From the NCBI GenBank assembly GCA_930367205.1, contig OV884009.1, forward strand, positions 85,271,189 through 85,335,188: 64,000 nucleotides of DNA, written 5' to 3'. The notes under the pieces were generated by a model. The model searched no databases. It was not told the origin of the DNA and saw only the letters and a program-made list of their open reading frames with translations. Shown in pieces: positions 30,805-42,987 of this stretch; the stretch's first letter is position 1; every line of letters starts with the position of its first letter. Made by a program: the position numbers and the translations under genes. The DNA is from Acanthosoma haemorrhoidale. Taxonomy: Eukaryota; Arthropoda; Insecta; Hemiptera; Acanthosomatidae.

Positions 30805-32175
30805 CCCAAGTCCTCGATCAATCAGCGTTATTCGGACTTGCCAGAGCTAAAAGCCGACAATGTCGTGCTAATCACCACGGAGCCCTCTGATTTCTTGGGT
30901 ATAATGGAACCGTTTTCCTCATACTCCAAGTTGATTCGAACCAAGGCATGGATACAACGATTCTTGAACAACACCCGACTTAAGACTGACGCAGAACGCA
31001 TACGAGGCCATCTATCAGCTTCGGAAGTCCTGCATTCTGAGCTGACCCTCGTTAGAATCTTGCAACATCGCTTCTATTCGGAGACTTTCATGGACCCCCC
31101 GAAACTGAACTTGTCTCTACAATCATTGAATTGTTTCGTTGATTCGCAAGGTCTCCTTTGGGTGAGGGAAGCTCGAAGTTCAAAGACTCCGGTTGCACCC
31201 TTTATGGGAGATTTGCCCGCTTCTCGGTTCTCTCAGGTTAGGGCCTTTTTACATACTGGTGTAGATCTGGCTGGACCTTTTTTGTGTAAAGAAACAACGC
31301 GCCGTAACGCGGCGGTATTAAAAAGTTATCTTGTATTATTTATTTGTTTTTCAACTAAAGCTGTTCATTTAGAGTTGGTTTCTTCTTTGTCGACTGAGGC
31401 CTTTTTGGATGCCCTTGACCGATTTGTCCCTCGATGCGGGATTCCTGCGCGAATTGAATTGGATAATGGGACAAATTTTGTCGGTGCAAAGAATCATTTG
31501 TCGGAAATGTACAAATGGTTTTCCTCGAAAGCAACTCATACCTCAATAGCCGATTATGTCTCTGGTAGAGGCATCTCCTGGCACTTTAATCCTCCACATG
31601 CACCTCATTTTGGTGGACTATGGGAAGCGGGTGTTAAATCAGCGAAAACGTTGCTGCACAAAAGTATTGGCCAACAACCCTTTACCGAATGGGAGCTTGC
31701 CACCATCTTTGCTAAAATTGAAGCTATCCTGAACTCCAGACCGCTTACACCCATATCCACGGATCCATCTGATCTAGAGCCACTGACTCCGGGGCATTTC
31801 CTTATTGGCCAACCGCTCATTTGTATACCGGAGCCTGATTGGGTGCCCGTTCCTGAAAGCCGTTTATCGCGTTGGCAACGAGTGAGACAACGTGTTCAGC
31901 ATTTTTGGCAGCGTTGGCGGGACGAGTATCTCCAAACGCTGCAAAAACGTTACAAATGGACCTCACACTGTAGTAGTTTAAAAGTGGGGGATATGATTTT
32001 AACGTGCGAGCCAAATATGCCCCTTCTTAAATGGCCATTGGGTCGTGTTGTAGAAGTTCATCCTGGGAAAGATGGTATAGTCCGGGTTGCGACCATCAGA
32101 ACATCCCAAGGGACATGCAAACGTCCGGTTCATAAACTGGTTTGCCTCGAGCCGTTAACAGCTTCTCATGACTGA
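30805..32175 (+). pseudogene. BEL-B integrase with C-terminal domain
   Basis: A 445-codon open frame (30838-32175). The N-terminal H2C2 zinc domain is deleted: the text jumps from LLWVREARSS to TPVAPFMGDLPASR. The catalytic core keeps Asp in VDLAGPF, Asp in ELDNGTNFV and Glu in PHFGGLWEAGVKSAK, the DDE triad of BEL/Pao integrases. A domain with LTPGHFLIGQPL and LSRWQRVRQRVQHFWQRW follows, typical of Pao. Integrase would insert the cDNA; without the zinc domain activity is doubtful. Ends 20 bp before the 3' LTR. Confidence 0.9.
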
Positions 32176-32180
32176 CAAAA

Positions 32181-33331
32181 TTGGGTGGGCGGTATGTTGC
32201 GGCTTATTACCAATTTTGTCCGACTTAGTTATTTGTTCGGTTTCCCTTTTTTTATCCACCCTTTTATTTTAAAATTACCTAACAACAATAAAAAGAAAGG
32301 CACAACTAGTTTTTTTTTGTAAAATAAATAATTAACTTACTCTAGCGTTATTTTTATGAAAAGTGATTAAATTTATTTCTGTATTTATTTTGTAAATCAA
32401 ATTATAAATAAGTGTGCATATTTAATTGTTTTACTTTCATTTATATTTATAGTTTATTCAATCGATTTTCCTAGAATAATTGTTTTTATCTATCGATTAT
32501 TGAAAGTTTGTTGTTTATGATTTATTGCAATGTTTGAAACTCAATTTTACATTCCAAAAAAGTTTATTTTTATTTATATTTTATTAATAACATTATTTGT
32601 GAAGACCTTCTTTTATTTAGTCAGTAGTTATGCAATTACTACATTCCTGTAAAAGAACGTTCAATTGAATATTCACGCTAATAATTACGTCAATAGCGAA
32701 GTATTGGCAGACATCAGTGTAGACAACATGGGACTCTTAATCCATAACTTGACTCACCGCTCCCGCTGTTTATATAAGATAAAGGCCAGTCTAGCTGCGA
32801 CATTGTCCTGGCCCACTGCTATAGCTGCGAGCTGTATGAGGTTCATACAAATTCAACATTGAAGATTCTTCATTCGCTTTAAGAAAAAAAACAAAATCAT
32901 CTCGGACTGAAGGGGTTAGACGGACTCCGCCTGCCAGCCGCTGAAGATCTTCGTTTACCACGGTAAAGCGCTTTACCCTATGACATTTCACCAAATCTTA
33001 TTGTCCTCATTTTATATATTGTTTTTTTTTTTTTTTAATTAGTTTATTATATTTTGTATGTCATGAGTCATGATATAATTGGAAATTACAGGAATTAATT
33101 TTTAGTTCAAACGTTGATCCAGGTTGTTCATTTATCACCCCCCTGCTCCTTACTCTTATCCTTTTTTTTTTTTATTATTTCCATTTTTTTAGCCCATTGG
33201 GCTTTTCTTTTCTTTTTTTATTATTTTATTGTTTTAATTTTTCCTCATCATTGGTGAGGTGGTCCTCCGAACTAGCGCCAACGGGTGCGAGAACTGGACA
33301 CCTTCAGGTAAGGCTCCCCCTCCCCCGACAG
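32181..33331 (+). repeat. BEL-B polypurine tract and probable 3' LTR
   Basis: TTGGGTGGGCGGTA (32181-32194) is the polypurine tract, closely matching those of BEL-A and BEL-C. The LTR begins TGTTGCGGCTTATTACC at 32195. The end is tentative: CTCCCCCTCCCCCGACA at 33331 resembles BEL LTR termini here and gives a length near 1.1 kb, like the BEL-A LTR. No 5' LTR partner is seen. Confidence 0.55.
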
Positions 33332-33392
33332 TTATAATGGCGAAAAGATTGCAATTCTCATTAAACTTTGTGGCATCAACGAAGGACAATGA

Positions 33393-34170
33393 CAAATGTC
33401 ATCGCCATAACCTCAATTAAAGCAGAGGAAAACGAAGAATATGTGTTACCACAAGAGAAAAGGTTTATGAGTGAACATGCAGAATTGTCAAATACAGTTA
33501 TTTATAAAAGACTGAGAAATAGTTTTACTCAGAGAGGTCAAGATAAGACAGTGTGGATTACATTAACTGAGAAAATGAAAACAATTTATTTTGATGAAGA
33601 AGGTGATATAATGTTTGATGATTTATATAATAATTGGAACAAGTAATGCAAAAAGATAAGATGATTGAATCCACACAAAAGAAAGAGATTATACTAAATT
33701 TAAAACATGTAGCAGAGAAGTTCATGGTTGAAAAGTTTACAAGCAAACACTCAAATGGTAAACAGTGGCTAGAGATGTTTGAGAAAGAATGTAGAAGATA
33801 TGAAATCAATAAAGGAAGTACTAAGAGCTATTAAGATTATTTATGGAAAAATCATGTTTAGACTGGCACTCAGCAATCCTAACAATATTAACAATCGACT
33901 CTGTATGGTCTGAATGGAACGAGATATTATTGGAAACTTTTGCAGACCAAGGATGGAGTACAGGAATTATATCCTGCAGGTATAAAGGTCTACTGATGGA
34001 ATATGCCATTAAGAAAGAGTAATTATTGTTAGATATGGATGACAATATTAGTTCAAAGACTTTAGTGATGCTTATAGCTGCAGGTTTATCTAAGTTAAGA
34101 TAGATCAAGAAACATGTGAGAATTCAACTAGATTATTTCATGAAATTGGAAAATGTGAGGGTCTAGTGAA
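33393..34170 (+). pseudogene. LTR retrotransposon gag fossil
   Basis: Frames with one or two shifts read KFMVEKFTSKHSNGKQWLEMFEKEC (33700-33790), SVWSEWNEILLETFADQGWSTG (33900-33970), then LLMEYAIKKEQLLLDM and TLVMLIAAGLSKL. W-L-x-x-F-E-x-E-C followed by E-x-F-A-D-x-G-W and L-I-A-A-G-L is a gag layout I know from insect Gypsy-type elements. Broken, no pol follows. Confidence 0.6.
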
Positions 34171-34176
34171 GAAAAG

Positions 34177-34441
34177 CTAATAACGGGTGAAGCTGTTCGG
34201 TGAATTCGTATTCCTTCAGACGTTTAAGCATTGTGTTGTGGCCAACTGAGTCAAAGGCTTTCGAGCAGTCAAAGAGATCATCGCGGTGGTTCTGTTGCTG
34301 CGCATATCCGTCACGACGTTGCTGCTCAAGTCTCATCAGATTGCAGTAAGTATTTAGGCCTTGGGTGAAGCCGATCTGCTGCGGTGGGATGATCTCACGA
34401 GTCCCACAGCGTTCGGAGAGATGCTCACGATCCTTGCTCAT
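34177..34441 (-). pseudogene. Non-LTR reverse transcriptase fragment
   Basis: An 85-codon reverse-strand piece: REIIPPQQIGFTQGLNTYCNL, then DDLFDCSKAFDSVGHNTMLKRL. These are the RT P-x-Q-x-G-F and palm A blocks (D in FDCSKAFD). RTE or Jockey-like; not enough sequence to decide. Confidence 0.65.
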
Positions 34442-35784
34442 GTAAATAGATAAGATACTTACTTTGCTAACTATTAATTATTATAATTTCGGAAATGGGT
34501 TTATTTATTTGTTATTTATTATAAGGTATATTTTTCCACTAGATTAATGTAATTTTTTATCAGTTCTCTGACTTTTCGTTCATTATTTTATTTTAATAAT
34601 GATGGTTTCATTTCTCATTAATAAACTTCTGGAAATGTGAAACTGTAAGCTTAATAAACGTCATGTGCTCTAGGTAATTTTGATTTATATGTGTTTTTAT
34701 TTTCATAATACGCTGTTATTATTGACAACTGCCTTTGAACTACATTTCAAATGGTGTAACTATTTTGCCGGAGCTCAAACATTCGGTCAACATATACTAC
34801 GCAACGTGCCAAAGCGACAACTGTAAGACAACAAACAATATTATATTGTAAATGTGCTGTCATGTTAAAATTTATTAGGAACCGAAAACTATGAGAGGAA
34901 TAAAATAGCAGATAAGCTTCTGAAGATAGATTATAGTACAAAATAGCGAAAGTTGCCAATAGTAAGCTTACATTTTTATTTGGTGTTTTCATGGCAATTG
35001 GTCTACCAACAAAAGGTTGTAACAGTTTAAAATCGAGTGATTAAAGAAGTTTAGCCCTATTTAATGATAACTATTTAGCCTTGTACAACAGTCATTTTTA
35101 AATTAATAAACACAGTGTTAGTTGTATTTTATTTTTTGTTTCTCACCCCCTCCCCGTTCACTCAAAATAATTCACTGCGCCGTGGCCTTCATCTATATTT
35201 GATTAAATAAAGTTGGAGAACTATTTTTCGATTGATTTAACAAGAGTTGTTTAATAAAATAAACAAATAATTTGAAAATTACCACTTAAAACGTTTCTGA
35301 TACAGTGAGATAATATTTAGGTTCTAATTCGCTTTTATTGCTGGTGAGCCTAAGATTAGCTGGCATCAAAGTCTCCATTTTACGTTAGTATTTACGAAGA
35401 AGATTATTGACATTTAAAAAAACTTATATGTTCAGTATACTTATTACATTTAAGTATTTGAATGATATTTAGAGAGTATATTTTAAATCTAAGGCAAAAA
35501 GAAAATGCACAAAACTTTTTCAGATCAGTAAGAGACTTTAACGCTTTGACATCAACAAACAAAATTTATTATTCTATTTTAATAATTTTACTGCAAAGCA
35601 GTAAAGCACTCTGGAAAGCCGAGGTTTTTTTTTTTTAACTTCCAATATTAACGTAATTAGTTCTTATAACCAATAAACCTTTTAAAGTTTACTGAATTGG
35701 GTGTCTGTTGTATTGCAAAGTTCTTATCAGTTTTATTTAAAACTACGTATTTGACTGGTTTTATTGTGGTAGAGATAAATTTGC
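34442..35784. other. AT-rich non-coding stretch
   Basis: No gene supported; many short T and A runs. Confidence 0.5.
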
Positions 35785-36543
35785 ATGAAACCAATTTCAG
35801 CCTGTCGAACGATGCTTACTGTAGCCGAATCACAGATTGAAAATGAAACGCTGCCTGCTATAATGAGTAGATTCTGGGAGATTGAGGAGGTTGCAACTGT
35901 TAACAAATTAAGTCCAGATGATATTAAAGCTGAGAAACATTTTGAATCAACTCATACAAGAACCGAGCATTGAAGATACGTCGTACGCCTGCCATTTAAA
36001 GGTGAACCGCCAAATTTAGAATCTTCAAAGTTTATGGCCATCCATCGTTTCAGGAAGCTAGAGGAGAAGTTGACTAAAGCCGGTACTCTAAGACTTGAGT
36101 ATAACACAATTCCAGGATTATCTTGATCAGCAATATCTTTCGCTATCAACTCAACCAGGGAAATATTTTCTTCCGCATCATGGGGTTTGCAAAGATAGTT
36201 CATCCTCACACTTACGCATTGTTTTTGATGCCTCTGGTCCACTAGTTCTGGATCCCTGAATAGTCATCTTCTAACGGGGCCGAAGCTCCAACATGATATC
36301 AGGGAAATATTGTTGAAATTTCGTATACCACAGTATGTTGTTTCAGCTGACATATGCAAGATGTTTCTTCAAATTTTAATCGATCCTGAAGATCGTGTAT
36401 ACCATCACCTGTTTTTACGATTCAATCTTGACGATGCAATCGAACAGTACGAATTCAACCGTTTGCCTTTTGGGTTATCGTGCTCTCCTTTCTTGGCCAT
36501 ACGAGTGATCCAACAACTTGTCTCAGACGAAGGACATAACTAA
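35785..36543 (+). pseudogene. BEL-D (Pao-type) reverse transcriptase fragment
   Basis: Broken frames follow the Pao RT order: MSRFWEIEEV, KLSPDDIKAEKHFESTHTRTE, RYVVRLPFKGEPPNL, a degraded middle, then an open 77-codon stretch with LLKFRIPQYVVSADICKMFLQI, DPEDRVYHHLF and NRLPFGLSCSPFLAIRVIQQL. SADICKMFLQI is palm A. The catalytic YxDD block and all downstream pol are absent. Confidence 0.8.
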
Positions 36544-39500
36544 TTAATTAAGTAATTTTGCACTACTGAACAACATCTAGACTCAAGGTTATCCAGAATA
36601 ACAAGAGATAATAGTGCGTGCAAGAAATTCGCGGATTGGTTCCTTTGCCACAATCCCTTTCCAGTTGGTGAGTACGTAATGTCACTTTCCACCAAAGTTG
36701 TAGAGGATAAAAACGTAATTGACATCTGTTTGACCAAATCGGAAATTCCAGCCTCAAAAGCATTATCGGAAGGAGTTTGGGTCAACTGAAGTTCTCCATA
36801 CAAAATAATCCCAATATGTAATATGCTAGCCAAAGGCTCTTACCTCTGCACTGCACGATAATGAGACGACCCTTGTGAATAAGAATCAATCTACTCCATC
36901 CACTGCAGACCTCAAACATGTAGCAAGAATTGGTGTACTGGATGGGAAAAGTTTTAAGTGGGAGCTCAAATATTAGAGTTAGATTTTATAACCAAAAAGA
37001 TCACCTGAAGTAAAGAAGAGTTAGTGAAACGCCTAGGCCCTAGAAAGGCTAAGTTATTTGTGCTGAAACTAAACCATTTGTGTATTCCCAAATGTCCAAA
37101 TTGAGTGTCGTATAACATTGTTTATTTTGTGGTTCGTGAACACCTAAGCCTCCGTATGTGATACTCGATGTTTCACCTTCAGGCCACAGCTCAGCCTAGT
37201 CAGTCGTAACACAAGAGAGAGGTGCTTAGCAATTCAGGTGTGAGGATAAATGAAATACACCGACAAATGGAATATGTGTCCCCATATTTCATTTCGAATA
37301 AGCCATATTTTTTTATATTTTTCTGACTTTAATAGAAATTATCATAAACATTTGATAATATGTTTCGTAGATAATTTCATGAACCATAGAGATGTCAAAA
37401 GTAAGAAATTTTAAATTATAATGAAAAAAATAAGAGTTCGGCAAAAGGCGTATTCAAATTGTTTTAGGCCAAAAATGAATTGATGAAAGGGGCCTTGTGG
37501 AATAAGATTAATGTTTAATCTTGGTGGCATGTTTCCTTCCTAGCCCTTCTATTCTACGCGTGTGAAGATTTGACTTAGTAATAAGAAAAATTAAAAGAAT
37601 GTAAAGTTAAAAGTAGAACCTTACCATGTGTTAAAGCCGTTAACTTTAATGCTAACATTCATGTTTTTTTTTTTGTTTTTTTGAGTTTTTCTATTGATTA
37701 ATTTTCTTCAACAGTGTTTACCCAAAGAAACAAACAAGCGTAATTATTTACGATTGTAATTATAATTTATCGCTTAATTTCACTCAACAAAGGATAATGT
37801 TCAACCAGTTTTTGTTTACACCCAATGGCTAGCGGTCAAGGTCTCGTCTGCTCATACGCACAAGTTCTCAGTACGGCTCAAGCTTTGTTTGGGGACACAG
37901 AAATGCTCTCCCTCACACCCGAATATGATGATTCGCCGAAGTATCTCATTTTTTCTTGGTCGAGTACTCATCACTACTCATCATTTTTATAACGCTCGTT
38001 GTGAACACTCGGACTAGGTGTTCATCACTCGTCACCGTGATTGTTGTTCACGAGAAGGGAGAAGAAGAGCAGAAGTGGCCGCTCTGCAACAAGCCGACTC
38101 TACTCGTCTACTTAGAACTGGTGACGTAAACATTTTCTTTTTTTCACATCATGTACTTTCTTCAAATTTAGATAATTAGATTTAAATCGATTTTTTTTTT
38201 TTTTTTGTAACTGAGACTGATTGATTGATTATTGTAATGGAGCTCCGCTTATTTTATTTATTGGACATATATATGTATAAATAAAGAAAACCTTTTTTAT
38301 TATTTTGTTTTCACATTGATGGGTTTTTTTTTTGGTTTTTTATATACTTCTTTCTCATTTTTTTAATTGTCCAAATTTTCAGTTATTAATGTTTTTCTTT
38401 ATTCTGAATAAAGTTTCAGTCATTTTTGTTTGTAAGCTTGTTTTTTTTTTTCAATTGGGGATTAATTAAAACCTGTGAAATTTTTCAATACAATAGATTG
38501 AACTTTTGTGTGGCTTTAAGTTGGTCGTTTTTTTCTTTTCTCCTAACTATTTGTCGATGTTTTCGGGAATTGGGAGTGAAAGGGAGTGATTCTAGTTCGT
38601 CCGGGTACGGAGATTTGCTTCCTCAATTTTCGAGGAGCCGCTCCCCCCAACACCATGGATAAGTAGTCTCAAGGTATAACAAGGCTGGTAATGGTAAACT
38701 TGAGATGGGATAAAACGAATTCATGGAAGAGGAAGGAGGTGTCCAAAACAGTAGCTGATGAGATCAATAGACTGTGTTTTGGATGTTCAAGGTGTTATAT
38801 TCTTCAGGATGAATCATTATACAATTAACATTGCCAATCAATGAACAGACCATGGTATATTTCATATTAGTAATAAATGTAAAGACATTTCTATTAGAGG
38901 ATTGAGTAGAGATAGTTGTTTAAAATACTTCATGTAGACATGTGTAATTATTATTAACAAATTACAGTTTTCATGTTTTAGTCATAAAGTCATTTTAATA
39001 CCGTGAATGAAGGTTTATTTTGTTAATTTCATTTAAAACATCAATTTAGAGAAAATAATCAGAATGATTCTATTACTGCCAGATATGACTATTTATTCTT
39101 ATTCTCTTTTTGTGATACAAAATACATAGTTTGAAATAAAATTTTCATGGTTATTCATAAAATAGTTTGTTTTCTTTTTTACTATTGTACATATTGATTG
39201 TGAATTATATCTATATCCTCACAATATTATATTTTACGAAAAGCTAATATTAATGTAAAATCGCAATTGCAGTTGTATCTATCATCCACGATACACCTTT
39301 GGGAACGAGAGGGGAAATAATGGTAAATGACAGAAAGAATTTTTAGTTGAAGTTAAATTTAATTAACGTTTTTTGAATTTGGGATGAATACTTTAAATTG
39401 GAACGATCAGGAGGTACCCTCCTTTCTTCATAGACAACTTTATTAATAAAAATCGCCATATGATCTATTTGTAAGTCGAGTTTGACTAGAGTGGATAAAA

Positions 39501-39784
39501 CGACGCTGTAGTGATCTTAATGTCATTCCTTTCTCCACGTGAAGTGCTGAAAACTCAAAAAGGGCGATGTCATTGTTGAAATTTAAAAATGCCTGGCATT
39601 GCACGGATCGTGTGGTGGCCAGAGAGTCTGTTCTCCAATCAGAGTGACCAGTTCTGCACACGGCTCTTCTCAGGCACAATTACCCGATGCCACTCCCACC
39701 GGATGGAGGAAAAATTATCGTTCCTTCTCGTGGCGTAGGAAACCCAGACGAGATACGAGGGACGCGAAGGAGGCGTTCAGGGGA
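36544..39784. other. Non-coding stretch, probably decayed LTR sequence in part
   Basis: No supported gene. A run CCGCTCCCCCCAACA at about 38639-38653 resembles a BEL LTR end, but no matching start was found. Poly-T tracts are frequent. Confidence 0.4.
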
Positions 39785-40009
39785 GATTATCTTAAGTCAG
39801 TATTGCTTGAACAAGCCATTGGAAATGTGCCATCTTGCCTGAACGGCCTTTACATTTCTAAATTTGTGAATGATTTCGCACTTAAATGGGATGTGGAAGT
39901 TGGAGAAATCCAACTTGAGATTTCGTCTTTTGAGAGGACCGCCGACATTGCATCAACTTGCCTGGTTCAACACTTAGAAGAAGACGACAACGACATTATC
40001 ACAGATTGA
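39785..40009 (+). other. ORF inside the BEL-A 5' LTR
   Basis: Seventy-four codons, open to TGA at 40007-40009, reading SVLLEQAIGNVPSCLNGLYI, then KFVNDFALKWDVEVGE, and an acidic end EEDDNDIITD. The frame is also open upstream into foreign sequence. The same ORF lies in the other LTR (46325-46549) with four base differences. I do not recognise the product. LTRs rarely contain long ORFs; a captured host exon is possible. Confidence 0.55.
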
Positions 40010-40329
40010 GAGGTCAGACCCAACAATTTTATTTGCGCTATTCTCTCTCTCTCCAAAACAAAATTAAAACTAGGAATTAATTATTAACTTAGAAGGTTCA
40101 CGATTTTATTTTGTTAAATTGAATTTAATATTTTCAACAACCAACTTGATTCATTTATTGTTTATGAAAAAATTGGAATTAATGTGGTTTGGTATTATAT
40201 ATGTATACTTTATTTTTCAAATAAATTTATTGTTAAGCATAATAACACGGAATCGGCATATTTTACTAGGGTGCTCGGGGATTTCACTATTATTGATTTT
40301 TTTAATTTTGTGCACCTTGGCCCCCAACA
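39785..40329 (+). repeat. BEL-A 5' LTR, truncated on the left
   Basis: From GATTATCTTAAGTCAG onward it matches 46325-47088, ending in the same GCACCTTGGCCCCCAACA. The first ~300 bases of the LTR are missing and foreign sequence abuts at 39784. Near 40245 it lacks a ~235-bp segment present in the 3' LTR. TATA-like and AATAAA motifs lie in its AT-rich second half. Confidence 0.88.
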
Positions 40330-40330
40330 C

Positions 40331-40348
40331 TGGTCCTCCGGGCCGGAT
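40331..40348 (+). promoter_or_regulatory. BEL-A primer-binding site
   Basis: TGGTCCTCCGGGCCGGAT follows the LTR end after one base. Position and TGG start fit a tRNA primer site; similar TGGTCC sequences are used by BEL elements. Confidence 0.65.
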
Positions 40349-40398
40349 CGCTTATCACTTATTTCACGACTAGTTTTGATTTGATAGGTTTTCCTAAA

Positions 40399-41298
40399 AT
40401 GCCGGAACTGACTCTGGAACAACGGGGAGACCTGTTAAAGCAAAAGATTACTCAGCTGTACCTCGAGATTAAAGCAATTAGAAAGGACGCAAAGGCTGCA
40501 AAGGACGATTTAAATGCGTTTCCAGCATTCAGAGGAAAATATAAAGGTTTAGAAAAGGTATACACCCAATCCTTTGTCCCAATTTGTCCAATCCTGGGAA
40601 TCATTGCAGGAAATCCATTTGTTATTGAATAAGGAACCAAAGGAGTTCCCCTATGAAGAAAAGCATTATTCTCATGCGAAAAATTGCGTCTACGATTGTA
40701 ACAATATTTATGAGACAATAATGAATCCTATTCCTCAGCCAGCGCAAACTTCTATGTCAGGTATTCAAGTGTCAGGAACAACCGTTCATGACGCCACTAC
40801 CATGCTTGATGCTACAATTACCTCTAATGCTCGGACTCGTCTACCAAAAATTAATATTCCAAGCTTTCATGGAGATATCCTTAAATGGCCTCAGTTTAGA
40901 GATGTATTTCTGTCCTTGGTACATGATGAATCAGCTTTGACTCGTATTAAAAAATTTCACCACTTGATTGGATCATTAAAAGATGAACCTCTTCAGATAG
41001 TATCAGCATTTCCACTGGTAGCAGATAATTACGACGCGGCGTGGGCAGCGTTGAATACTAGGTTTAATAATAAACGTATTCTCAGCTCCGTTTACTTACA
41101 AAAAATACGTCAATTCAAACCAGTTAGTTCCCCCGTAAATAACCTTACGTATTTACGATCGTTTTTGAAAACAGTTGCAGAAAACTTTTCAGCACTAAAG
41201 GCTCTCGAAATAGCCAAAGAAGCTGACTTCCTTAAATTACATTTAGCTCTTGAATGCCTAGATCAAGAAACCCGTAAACTATACGAAGAAAAGCAGCA
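40399..41298 (+). pseudogene. BEL-A gag
   Basis: ATG 40399 starts MPELTLEQRGDLLKQKITQL. A one-base shift near 40572 changes frame; the rest runs LSQFVQSWESL to the Pao gag (DUF1759-type) core: RLPKINIPSFHGDILKWPQF, DVFLSLVHDESALTRIKKFH, YDAAWAALNTRFNNKR and FLKLHLALECLDQETRKLYE. At about 41298 the sequence jumps straight into RNase H. Zinc knuckles, protease and RT are deleted. Confidence 0.87.
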
Positions 41299-42119
41299 TC
41301 TTTGGGTTTTATGATTCTTCCGAGAAAGGGTATGCAGCAGTGATTTATTTACAACTTATCGAAACAAGTACAGATGTTCGTACATTTCTGTTGAAGGCGA
41401 AGACAAGACTTGCACCAATTAAAACCATAAGCATACCCCACCTCGAACTATGTGCCGCCTATTTATTAACGCAGTTAATTCTATCAATTTCAGAGTTTAT
41501 CGAACGCCATGCAATTAAGACCATCATGTTGTTCACTGATTCCACAATAGTTCTCAGCTGGCTTCTTAAATTTCCAAGTCAATTAAAAACTTATGTAGCA
41601 AATAGAGTGAGTTACATTCTGTCAAACACTGATCCGCAGCAGTGGAATCATGTTCCATCATCGCAGAATCCTGCAGATATTGCATCTCGCGGAACATTTG
41701 CGACATCCTTAAAGGAAAATAACTTGTGATGGAAAGGCCCTTGTTGGATGAAAATGGAACCATTACAGTTGCCCATGAAACCAGACGTTTTGTTAGATCT
41801 ACCCGAACTCAAAGCAGCCGTATGTCTACTATCTTCACAAGGGGAAAATTTGATAACATCACTCCTGACAAGGTTTTCTCATTATCGTACAATTAAAGAG
41901 TTATGGCATATGTCTTTCAGTTTATAAGAAATGTCAAATCCAAAATCCATGAAAGAGAAACTGACGCACTCACAATTGTCAGATTAGATGAAGCTACAAA
42001 TTATTTAATGAGAGAAACTCAGCGTCAATATTTTGTTGAAGATTTTGATTTTGGAACTAAAACAAATATCTCTCCTCGATTTAAAGACCTTGCTTGTTTC
42101 CAAGACAAATCTGGACTTT
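41299..42119 (+). pseudogene. BEL-A RNase H and integrase N-terminus
   Basis: IFGFYDSSEKGYAAVIYL starts the RNase H, followed by KTRLAPIKTISIPHLELCAAY, LFTDSTIVLSWL and SSQNPADIASRG, then a stop near 41727. Further frames show the integrase lead-in (ELKAAVCLLSS, MRETQRQYFVEDFDF, FKDLACFQDKSGLFK), after which Jockey-A interrupts at about 42125. Integrase core is absent; beyond Jockey-A only the polypurine tract and LTR follow. Confidence 0.85.
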
Positions 42120-42125
42120 TCAAAT

Positions 42126-42886
42126 GGCCGATTTTCACACATACCAATTAAAGCAAGAAAGATCACTGCGGGTAGTGATTAGAAACCTGCATCCCACTAC
42201 ACCAGCGGACGAGATAGAGAAGGAGCTATTAAGCCTAGGATACAAGGTTCGCCAAATTACCAATGTGCTCCGTGAGGAAAGAAAAGAAAATAATGCAAGT
42301 ATCAAGATACCACTGCCCTTATTCTTTGTGGAACTAGAACGAACACCTGGAGTGGAAAAAAATCTATGAGGTCACCCACTTGTATTACACAAGAGTACAG
42401 GTCGAAAAGCCTTACCCGAAACGCGATATAGTACAATGCCATAATTGTCAGGCATATGGGCACACCAAATCATACTGCTACCACCCTCCCAGGTTTGTAA
42501 AGTGCAGTGGGCAGCACAAAAGCGAATTGTGCAAGAAGCCCCTAAAATCACCTGCTGTATGCGTGCTCTGTCAGCAAGAGCACCCGGCAAACTATAAAGG
42601 CTGTGAGGCCTATAGAATTCTAAAGTCCAGAAGCGAACAACGTCGTCGCCCAGCAGAAGAAACGCCAGCCACAGGCAGCCCAAGAAGCGCCCCCGCCAGA
42701 AGTTTGAGGCCTTCAGTATCTTTTGCTGACGCAGTTCGGAACATAGAGCAGTCACAGGCATTGCCTACTCCTCCTCCGCAAGTTCTTCTTCCCCAGCACT
42801 CCATTCATCCCAGCAACCAGCAAACTCAATCCCATCCTCAACCGCACATCTCGCATATCCCGCCACCTTCAAGCTCAACAGCCTCT
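42126..42886 (+). pseudogene. Jockey-A ORF1, 5'-truncated
   Basis: Opens with FHTYQLKQERSLRVVIRNLH, the conserved Jockey pre-knuckle domain (LPLFFVELERTPGVEKNL). A stop and shift at about 42367 break it; three Cys-His knuckles follow in the next frame: CHNCQAYGHTKSYC, then a variant (FVKCSGQHKSELC, where a Gly replaces the second Cys) and CVLCQQEHPANYKGC. The tail is Ser/Pro-rich with PSVSFADAVR. Binds element RNA. About the first 100-200 residues are missing, from 5' truncation at insertion. Confidence 0.85.
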
Positions 42887-42987
42887 TAACCTCATTCCTT
42901 ACAGAGTTCAGAACCCTAATTACCCCTCTTATTTCCCTTCTTACAAATCTTGTCTCCTACCTTATCCCCGTTAAACAAAATCCATAA

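Noticed and set aside
38639..38653. CCGCTCCCCCCAACA as a BEL LTR end
   Set aside because: No matching LTR start or primer site; mentioned only as a possibility.
39443..39679. Reverse frame with NNDIALFEF, like a serine-protease active-site region
   Set aside because: No catalytic His or Ser region nearby, frame too short, no exon structure; chance resemblance.
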